DNA of 64,000 nt from Lacticaseibacillus porcinae (GTDB lineage: Bacteria > Bacillota > Bacilli > Lactobacillales > Lactobacillaceae): positions 115,588 to 179,587 of the forward strand of contig NZ_RHNS01000005.1 in assembly GCF_003946305.1 (NCBI RefSeq), in the 5' to 3' direction. Shown here piece after piece: positions 51,946 to 61,100 of this stretch. Position 1 is the stretch's first letter. Every line of letters starts with the position of its first letter. The notes below the pieces were generated by a model. It was given only the letters and a program-made list of their open reading frames with translations, searched no databases and was not told where the DNA came from. A program made the position numbers and the translations under genes.

Positions 51946-54672
51946 ATGAAAAATATTGGGAAATTGTTTACATTGGACTGGCGACGCTTAGTCAAAAGCC
52001 CGCCAGCCTTTTTATTGGTGCTGGCGTTAGTCGTCATCCCCAGTCTCTATTGCTGGTTCAACGTTTGGGCGCTGTGGGATCCTTACAGCAACACCCAAGC
52101 GTTGACGGTGGCAGTGTACTCGCAAGATCAAGCAACGACCTTCAACGACAAAAAAATCGCCATCGGCTCAGAGCTCGTCGATCAACTTCACCAAAACAAA
52201 AAGCTCGGCTGGCGCTTCGTCAATTCCAAACACGCGGTGACTGAAGGCGTGAAATCTGGGAAGTACTACGCTGGGATCGTGGTGCCGAAGTCATTTTCCA
52301 AAGACTTGTTGACCATCGTCCAAGGCAAGGTCAAAAAACCGCAACTCGATTATTACGTCAATGAGAAGATCAACGCCATCGCCCCAAAGATCACGGCTAG
52401 TGGCGCATCGACTTTGCAATCGACGATTTCCACACAATTCGTTGACACTGTCGCCAAAACCTTGATGACGGAATTCAACAAAGCAGGCATTCAACTCGAT
52501 GACAACTTGCCGATGATCCGGCGTTTTGCTAGCTTGGTGACGAGCACCAACAAACAACTGCCGACCATTGAAAGTTACCTCAAAGAAGTGGAAACCGTTC
52601 GTTCGCAAGTCCCTGAGCTCCAACAAAAACTTAAAACTGCCAATGAAATGGCCGCTTACTTGCCTGAAGTCAACCAAATGGCCAACAAGCTAGTCAAGGC
52701 ACAACAATATTTACCGTTAGTCGATCAAGGCGGGCAACTTGCTTTGCAAGTCCAATCGAAACTCCCAGAAGTTAAAGCTGCGGGTTCACAGCTCCAACAA
52801 GTCAACGACAACTTCGACACGTTGACCGCAAGCGTTGGCAAAGCCGTCACGGTTACGCAACAAGGCCTGTCAGTGATCAACAGTGTCAACGGTGCCTTGC
52901 CTTCGATCACTCAATTCGGGAAATCTGCCCAAGCGGCAGTCGCTACCACCAAAGATCAAGTCTTGCCACAAATCGAATCTGGCTTAACGGTGGTGCATAA
53001 CGCCGCGACTGCAGGCTTAACGTTGATTGCCACAGCTAACACCCGCTTGAGTCAAGATTTAACGACGCTGGATCAACAACTCTCAGACTTAGACAGTGAT
53101 ACTGATGCCAAACAAGCGATTGCGACGTTAGCGTCAGGCATCGCCCAACGGCAACAAAATACCGCCAGCGTTGCGACGAAACTGGCTGCGAGTCTTCAAC
53201 AATTGCAAGCAAGCTACAATGCGTTAAACAATGGTGCCGATTCAACGACTTTGAATCAAGCCATTGCGCAACTACAAGCGACTAGTACCATCGCCACTAA
53301 ACTTGCGACGCAAGCCCAACAATTAGCTGACGCGGCTCCGACTGCGACGACTGCTGAATTGCAAGCACAACTCAAGCAACTGCAAAGCACCGCGGTTACG
53401 TTCACGCAAGCTTCGACCACGTTGCAAAACTTAGGCCTTGATGCCAGCGTGACGCAGCTGATCACCCAATTCAAATCAGTATTAACCAGCGCCGACACCA
53501 CCCTTGCAGACATCAACCAACAAGTTTTGCCGCAACTGCCTAGCATGTTGGCCAACACCAAAGATTTGTTGCAACAAGCCCAAAGCGTTTTGAAAAAGGT
53601 CCAAACGCAACTCCCTGCAGTTAAACAAGAAGTCGCCGATGCTAATACTTTGTTGAATGGTCACATGAGTCAAATCACCGGCGGCATCAACACCGTCGCT
53701 GAACTTTATCAAAACGACTTCCCGACCCTAAAAACAAAGCTTGCCACGGCAACAGCTTTCGTCCAAAACGACTTGCCTGGCATGGAAGCTGAACTCACCC
53801 AAGCGCTAAACCTCGCCAATACTAAAATGCCGGTATTAGTTGCTGGACTCGACCAAGCACATGACCTGATTCAATCAGATTGGCCGACATTGAAAGTCGC
53901 GATTCAAAAAGGCGCCGCCGCGATCAAAAAAGGCGAACAAAACGTCGATTTGTCGGCGTTGATGAAACTATTGCGCCGCGACGCTGGCAAAGAAGCCAAC
54001 TTCTTAGCAAACCCTGTCACCTTGAATGAAACCGACCTTTACGCGATCCCGACTTATGGTTCGCAATCGGCACCATTTTACTTAGCATTATGTATTTGGG
54101 TCGGTGCCTTGTTGCTTGGGGCGATCTTGATCACCGAATATCATTTACCTGAAGAACTTCAACATACCACAGTGAAACAACAATTCGTCGCCCGGTGGTT
54201 GACCTTCGTGGGACTAGGCATGATGCAAGCATTGATCGCCGCAGTCGGCAACATTGTGTTGATCGGCACTTACGTCGTGGACAAACCGCTATACATCGTC
54301 ATTGCCATGGGGCTGTCAGCAGTGTTCGTGTCGATTCTTTATTCGCTGATCGCATTATTTGGGAATATCGGCAAAGGCATGGGGATCATCATTTTAGTTT
54401 TGTCGATCTCTGGTGCCGGCGGGAACTTCCCAGTGGTGTTATCAGGGAAATTCTTCCAAATGATCAATCCCTGGCTGCCTTTCACCTACGCCGTCAACGC
54501 CTTGCGCGAACCTGTCGGCGGGATCTACTGGCCGAACTTATGGTCTGATCTATGGCATCTGGCAGCATTCGGCATCGGCTTCTTCTTATTCGGTTTGTTG
54601 CTGAAAGGGCCGATCCGCCCGTTGATCGATAAAATGCACACCATCACCAAAAAGAGTCAGATTATGGAATAG
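51946..54672 (+). CDS. YhgE/Pip family membrane protein
   Basis: A 908-residue protein: residues 1-40 with an N-terminal membrane segment (SPPAFLLVLALVVIPSLYCW), a long extracytoplasmic region of Gln/Thr-rich coiled coils (about 150-690), and a C-terminal group of about six membrane spans with FLALCIWVGALLLG-type helices like ABC-2 permeases. Pip of Lactococcus is the receptor for c2-type phages; relatives are linked to small-molecule or protein export. Start is the ATG at 51946 after GGAGGG. Confidence 0.9.
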   Translation: MKNIGKLFTLDWRRLVKSPPAFLLVLALVVIPSLYCWFNVWALWDPYSNTQALTVAVYSQDQATTFNDKKIAIGSELVDQLHQNKKLGWRFVNSKHAVTEGVKSGKYYAGIVVPKSFSKDLLTIVQGKVKKPQLDYYVNEKINAIAPKITASGASTLQSTISTQFVDTVAKTLMTEFNKAGIQLDDNLPMIRRFASLVTSTNKQLPTIESYLKEVETVRSQVPELQQKLKTANEMAAYLPEVNQMANKLVKAQQYLPLVDQGGQLALQVQSKLPEVKAAGSQLQQVNDNFDTLTASVGKAVTVTQQGLSVINSVNGALPSITQFGKSAQAAVATTKDQVLPQIESGLTVVHNAATAGLTLIATANTRLSQDLTTLDQQLSDLDSDTDAKQAIATLASGIAQRQQNTASVATKLAASLQQLQASYNALNNGADSTTLNQAIAQLQATSTIATKLATQAQQLADAAPTATTAELQAQLKQLQSTAVTFTQASTTLQNLGLDASVTQLITQFKSVLTSADTTLADINQQVLPQLPSMLANTKDLLQQAQSVLKKVQTQLPAVKQEVADANTLLNGHMSQITGGINTVAELYQNDFPTLKTKLATATAFVQNDLPGMEAELTQALNLANTKMPVLVAGLDQAHDLIQSDWPTLKVAIQKGAAAIKKGEQNVDLSALMKLLRRDAGKEANFLANPVTLNETDLYAIPTYGSQSAPFYLALCIWVGALLLGAILITEYHLPEELQHTTVKQQFVARWLTFVGLGMMQALIAAVGNIVLIGTYVVDKPLYIVIAMGLSAVFVSILYSLIALFGNIGKGMGIIILVLSISGAGGNFPVVLSGKFFQMINPWLPFTYAVNALREPVGGIYWPNLWSDLWHLAAFGIGFFLFGLLLKGPIRPLIDKMHTITKKSQIME

Positions 54673-54712
54673 AAAAAACATCACCCGATTTTTCAATTGG
54701 GTGATGTTTTTT
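54672..54712. terminator. Terminator of the YhgE/Pip gene
   Basis: AAAAAACATCACCC / GGGTGATGTTTTTT; also faces the hicB-like gene. Confidence 0.88.
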
Positions 54713-54714
54713 AG

Positions 54715-54981
54715 TTAGTCGTGATTCACGCGCCGGTCCACGGAAACATACACTACGCGTTGGCCGCGGTCATGCACCATGTCGGCGGTACTTGGCTTTG
54801 GTGCTTTCACCCCGGCATCGATCATCCGCGCGATCGTCGCGCCTGCCAAGTGGGTGGTGCTGGCAATCGTTTCGCCGACCACTTCAAAGTCCGCAAAGTC
54901 AGGACTGGTGAAGGTGAAGCGATGCCGATCGTCGTCAGGATCTTCTGAAACAAACATCGGGTAGGTCAAAAATTGAAACAT
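54715..54981 (-). CDS. HicB-like domain protein
   Basis: An 88-residue protein with the HicB pattern: FLTYPMFVSEDPDDD, RFTFTSPDFADFEVVGET, an A-rich helix (LAGATIARMIDAG) and PKPST. Start is the ATG at 54981 after GGAGG; the longer frame has no ribosome site. No HicA toxin gene is next to it, so it is a solitary antitoxin-like protein. Confidence 0.7.
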   Translation of the reverse strand: MFQFLTYPMFVSEDPDDDRHRFTFTSPDFADFEVVGETIASTTHLAGATIARMIDAGVKAPKPSTADMVHDRGQRVVYVSVDRRVNHD

Positions 54982-55065
54982 ACCGTCCTCCATTTTTTCC
55001 GCAACAAGTTTTACCTTCACCACCATAAGCCTAATTCGCTTAAAATGAAAGTGGTTTCGCCACTA

Positions 55066-55093
55066 AAAAGTACCGCCCAACTAAGCGGTACTT
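55066..55093 (-). terminator. Terminator of the giant adhesin gene
   Basis: AAGTACCGC / GCGGTACTT with 8-nt loop; five T on the minus strand. Confidence 0.85.
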
Positions 55094-55100
55094 CTTTCAA

Positions 55101-58100
55101 CTAGTCGCCGTCATCGCGACGGCGGCGTTTGCCTAACAATGCGAAGCTCCCTAACAAAATCGCGCCCAGCAAGCCTAAAGGACTTTGCTTATCGCCAGTT
55201 TGCGGCAGTGATTCACTCTTTTTGCTAGGAACGTCGGTGCGCGCACTAGTTTGCGGTAACGCGGTCGACGCGATGGCATTGGCTGCATCATCTTCAGTCG
55301 CAACATCATCGCCGTTGGTATCTGGCAATAACGCTCTCGTCACCTCACCGTTTGGCGCGATAGTGGCGATCTCACCACCATCAGTGCCGATATGCGTCAA
55401 CACCACATCACCATCAGGTTCGTTGTTCTTGATCGTGGTGGTGCCAGTCGTTGCGGTGTCGCCAGGTTTAATAGTGATCGGCGTGGTGGTGTGACCATTT
55501 TGATCGGTATCGGTGACAGTCGCATCCCCAGTGTTTGGATCAACGTCCACATGCGTGTGGTCGCCGTCATCCCAGTCGTTGTTGATCGTGGTGATGTCGC
55601 CATTCCCGTCAGTCCTGATCGTCGTGGAGCCGCCGTTATGATCGTCAGTGGTCCGCGTGTCGTAAAAGTCCTTTGGATCAACAGAGATGCCGCCGTCTGA
55701 CCGCGTCTTCTTGAAGGCGAAAGTCCGGGCACCATCTGGTGTAATGGTTTCAGCCGTGATATCACCATCAGTACCTTGGTGCGTCAAAATGATGTTACCA
55801 TCAGGTTCGCCGTTATCTAACGTTGTCTTACCATCAGTACCCTTGTCACCGGGTTGAACTGCGATCGGTGTCGTTGGTGCGCCTCCCTTAGGTGTTTCAA
55901 TGATCGTTGCAACGCCAGTATCGGTATTGATATTAACGTGAGAGCGATCACCATCTGGCCAGTCTTTGTCGATCGTCGTGATGTCACCGTCGCCATTAGT
56001 CTTCGTCGTCGTGGTCCCACCGTCAGGATCGTTAGTGGTGGTCGTCGTGAAGAAGTCCTTTGGTGACACGGAAAGGTCACCTTCGATGCGCGTCTTCGTG
56101 AAGGCGAAGGTCCGCGTGCCATCTGGTGTAATGGTTTCAGTCGCGGTATCACCGTCGTTGCCTTGGTGAGTTAAAACAACATTACCATTTGGTTCGCCGT
56201 TATCTAACGTCGTATTACCGTCAGCACCTTTTTCACCTGGTTGAACTTCAATTGGTGTTGTTGAGTGCTCACCTTTAGGCGTTTCAGTGATCGTCGCAAC
56301 GCCAGTATCGATGTCGATATCAACGTGTGAATGGTCGCCGTCGCTCCAGTCTTTGTCGATGGTGAGAATATCACCATCGCCGTTAGTCTTCGTTGTCGTG
56401 GTCCCACCGTCAGGATCGTTGGTAGTCGTCGTATTGTAGAAGGCTTTAGGCGAAACGGAGATCCCACTGTCAGAACGATTCTTCTTAAATGTGAAGTTCC
56501 GAGTACCATCAGGTGTGATAGTTTCAGTCGTTGTATTACCATCATTACCTTGGTGAGTTAACACAACATTACCATCTGGTTCGCCGTTATCAAGCATCGT
56601 CTTACCGTCAGTACCCTTTTCACCTGGTTGAGCTTCAATTGGTGTCGTTGGGTGCCCGCCTTTAGGGGTTTCGGTGATCGTTGCAACCCCAGTATCTGTA
56701 TTGATATCAACGCGGGAGTGATCACCATCGCTCCAATCTTTGTCGATGGTGAGAATGTCGCCGTCGCCATTAGTCTTCGTTGTCGTCGTCCCACCATCTG
56801 GATCGTTAGTGGTCGTCGTATTATAGAAGTCTTTTGGCGAAACAGAGATACCGCCATCTGAGCGCGTCTTCTTGAAGTCGAAGTTTCGCTTGCCGTCTGG
56901 TGTGATAGCTTCGTTGGTATCACCATCAGCGCCTGGGTGAGTTAACACAACATTACCATCAGGTTCACCGTTATCTAACGTGGTCTTACCGTCAGTAACT
57001 TTTTCGCCTGGTTGAACTTCTACAGGTGTCGTTGGGTTTCCACCTTTAGGCGTTTCAGTGATCGTCGCAACACCAGTATCAATGTCGATATCAACATGAG
57101 AATGATCGCCATCAGGCCAGTCGCGGTCGATCGCAGTGATGTCACCGTCGACATTAGTCTTCGTCGCCGTCGTCCCACCATCAGGATCGTTGGTAGTCGT
57201 CGTGGTGTAGAAGTCTTTTGGTGAAACGGAGGTACCGCCATCTGACCGTGTCTTCGTGTAGGCGAACGCCCGCGTACCATCAGGCGTGATGGTTTCGGTC
57301 GTATCGCCATCAGTGCCTGGGTGCGTTAACAAGACGTTGCCGTCAGGTTCACCGTTATCTAACGTGGTCTTACCTACGTTACCCGTTTTACCTGGTTGAA
57401 CTTCAACTGGTGTAGTTGATGCACCTCCTTTTGGTGTTTCAGTGATCGTCGCAACACCAGTACCAGTATCGATATCAACATGAGAGCGATCGCCATCAGG
57501 CCAGTCGCGGTCGATGGTGGTGATGTGACCGTCGACATCAGTTGTCGTAGTCGTCGTTCCGCCGTCAGGATCGTGAGTAGTTTGCGTATAAGTGAAAATG
57601 CGTTTGCCTTCAGGGGTAATCGCTTCGTTGGTGTCACCATCAGTGCCTGGGTGCGTCAACACAACATTACCATCAGGTTCGCCGTTATCTAATGTTGTCT
57701 TACCGTCAGTATCTTTGTCGCCTGGTTGAACTTCCACAGGTGTCGTTGGGTCTCCATCTTTAGGTGTTTCAGTGATCGTCGCAACACCAGTACCAGTATC
57801 GATATCGACATGAGAGCGATCGCCATCAGGCCAGTTACGGTCGATGGTGGTGATGTGATCGTCGACATCAGTTGTCGTAGTCGTCGTTCCGCCGTCAGGA
57901 TCGTGAGTAGTTTGCGTATAAGTGAAAATGTTTTTGCCGTCTGGGGTGATGGTTTCAGTGGTGGTATCACCATCAGTGCCGGCATGGGTCAAAACCACGT
58001 TGTCATTAGGTTTGCCGTTATCTAACGTCGTTTTACCAACAGTGGTCGAGTCTCCTGGTTGCACATCAACTGGGGTTTCAACAGGTTTGCCGTCAGGTGT

Positions 58101-61100
58101 TTCGGTGATGATCGCGACGTTGGTAGTGAGATCGAAGTCGACATGCGTGTGATCGCCATCAGGCCAGTCGCGGTCGATCGCGACGATGACGTCATTGCCA
58201 TCAGTTGATAAAATGGTGGTGCCGCCATCTGGATCGGTGGTTTGCGTCAACTTCAAATAGGTGATGTAAACGTCTTGGGCGTGATCATCATCATCGTCAA
58301 AAGTGAACGGTTGCGCCGTCTGATCTTCTACGATCTTGTAAGTAGCCGCAAATTTGTCGATCTTCCAGGTTTGAATGCCTTCACCGGTATACCCTTTGAC
58401 CGTGATGACGGAATCCCCTTCATCATTTTCAACCGGAGCGCCTTTGGTGTCGATTAAGTGCACGTTAACGATCTGCTCGTCTGGCGCATAGGTGATTGTC
58501 GTCGGCGTCGTCGGATCAACAGGAACAGGTACGGTGTAGCCCTTCGTTTTGTCATTATCGACTGCGTCCAACGGCGTGCCGGCACCGTCTTTCGGGGTGT
58601 AGCCTTTGATGTAGTCGACGTGACCTGGTTGCACAGTCGTCGGGTCAGTCGGGTCGGATGGGAAATTAACGGTGGTATCCTCTCCTGTTGGCGTCGTCAC
58701 TGTGATGGCAACTTTTTTATAATGGATCGTCAAAGGGGTGCCGGCATCTGTGGCAGCGAAAGTGGTTTTATCCTTAGTGCCGTCAGCGGTCAAAACGTAT
58801 CCCGCGATGACCTTGGTGCCATAGTCGATGGTTTGGTCAGTTTCACCGGAGAACTCGGTGACTGGGTGACCGTCAATTTCATCGTTGTTCTCTTCGACAT
58901 AGGCGACTTTGACGGACTTGCCGTCTTCAGGCTTGTAAGTGACGGTGGTTGGTTGCGTCGGGTCATCCGGTGTGACTGTATAACCTTTGTCAGTTTTCGT
59001 AAAAGTTCCGTTCGTCACTTCAGGTGTGTAACCAGGAATTGAAGGGACCTCAATCGTGTTGACCTTTGATGGGTCTTCAGGATTAGTCACGTAAGGCGTG
59101 TTAGTTGGCTTGTCATTGCCTGGTTGGGTAACGTTATAGCCACCGTCTGTCTTGTTGTAAGTGAGCGTCAACGTCGTGGTATTGTCTGCCGCAGTGAACT
59201 TATCATGACCAGTTGTGCCGTCAGTGACTAAGACATAACCATCGATGAGTTTGTTGATGGTGGTGTAATCAATTGGAGTGTTTGCCGTACCACTTAATGT
59301 TTGAGAATCGTGACCTTTAATCTCGCCATCTTTGTCAACAAATTCCACTCTCACACTCTTAGTTTCAGCAGTGTAAGTGATGATCGCTGCTGTCGTCGGA
59401 TATTCTGGCGTCAGGGTATAACCTTTCGTCAAGTCGTTTGAATCGATTGGCGTCACAGTCCCGTTATCTGAAGTTGGGGTGTAACCCTCGACATACGGAA
59501 TAGTCCCCGTCGCAGTAAAAGGATCATCAGGGTCAGTCTTGTACTGCGTCGTTGTTGATTGATCAGTGCCTGGCGTGGTGTAAGTGTAATCGCCGGTGGC
59601 GTTGTAAACCAACGTCGCAGTTTGATCGGCGCTGTTGACTGTGTCGAATGGGCTAGTCAAAGTCGAATCTTTTTCATCAAAAACGTAGCCGTCAAAAGGT
59701 GTTGCCAACTCGCCATAGGTCACAGTCGTGCCGCTGTCGCCTGTCAAAACGACATCATCAACTTGCTTGTCGCCGCCATTGAACTGATAGTGAACCGTCA
59801 ACTTTTGACTAGCGACGGTGTAAGAAATATCGATGGTTGCATTTGCTGTATTTGCTAAGTTAATATTGTTTGGCAAACTCATCAAGGCGTCTAATGCTTC
59901 TTGTAGACTCATGTTAAGCGCAGTGTCATCCGCCATCGTAGTACCGTTTGAGATTAAGGTAGAGGTTAAGGTAATGGTTTTGTTGTAACCGTCAGGATCT
60001 GCGGAAGTCACGTCGGCAAGGGGCTCCGTTTGGCAAACCCAGTTGCCATAACCGACGATCGTCGATTGATCGCCATATTGATCAATAACGTATTGTCGTG
60101 TGTACGTAATCTTCTGATTGCCATTCGTTGCGGCGAATTGATCCCCAGCGGTGGTGCTCGTTTGAACTGTGAACGTCCGGTGAGTCATTTTATAAATATT
60201 CTGGATCTTAGGATCAGTAGTTGGGTCGGTTGGTGCATCCACGTATTGCGTCTTATCCATTGGCACGGTCACAATGTAAGGCGTCTTCCCGTCGGCTGGT
60301 ACCGTGAGGGCGGTTGGTGCCGTGACGTCGACCAGAACAGAACCATCGGCGGCTTGATCCAACTTTCCGTTGGTCACCGCGTTCTTGGAAAAAGTGTAGC
60401 CATCCATGACATATAAATCTGGTCCGGCAACTTTCACTTGAATACTCTTGCCAGTCGTCGTAGTCGTATAAATGGTATGTTTGAGATCTTCATGCGTCTG
60501 CGCATCTTCAAAATGCACTTTGACATTCACAGTGTTGGCGGTGTAGTGCAAGGTAACGCCTTTAGTATCGCCTTGGGTAATCTTGTAGGATGTCGGATTG
60601 CCTGGCACAGCAGTGTAGCCTGGAATTTTATTTGACGTGGGGACGTCTACACTAGTGTCTACCACGCCCGTCAAAGTCGTCGGCAAATCTAGCGCAGATA
60701 CGTCGAGCGGTGTTGTCGTATTGTTTGCATTATCAACAACGTAATGCACTTGAACACTCGCAGTTTGATCATAGGTGATAGTGATGCTTTGATCAGCATC
60801 ATCATTAAAAGTATACGAAGTCGGCGCATCGCTGCGAGGTTGATAATTAGTGATGTCGTAACTTGAATCAGTCGTTGCGTTCAGTGATAAGCCTTGTGCA
60901 TAAACACCGTCAATTGTAGTATCTGAGGCGATTGTCTTCCCGTTGCCATCAACGTGATGAACAGTCACCTTTTCTGGATTTGCAGTGTAATGCCAGGTGA
61001 TCGTACCAGGGTTAGCAAAATCAGTCACGGTGTAATCAGTTGGGTTATCTTTTACAGTCGACGTGTAGTTTCTGTTATAGGTATAGCCTGTGATATCAGG

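Noticed and set aside
54195..54548. 117-residue frame inside the YhgE/Pip gene
   Set aside because: Out-of-frame shadow of the C-terminal membrane domain; the real gene is continuous.
55600..58260. CRISPR-like or satellite array
   Set aside because: Units are 325-390 bp, in frame, without spacers; they encode protein repeats.
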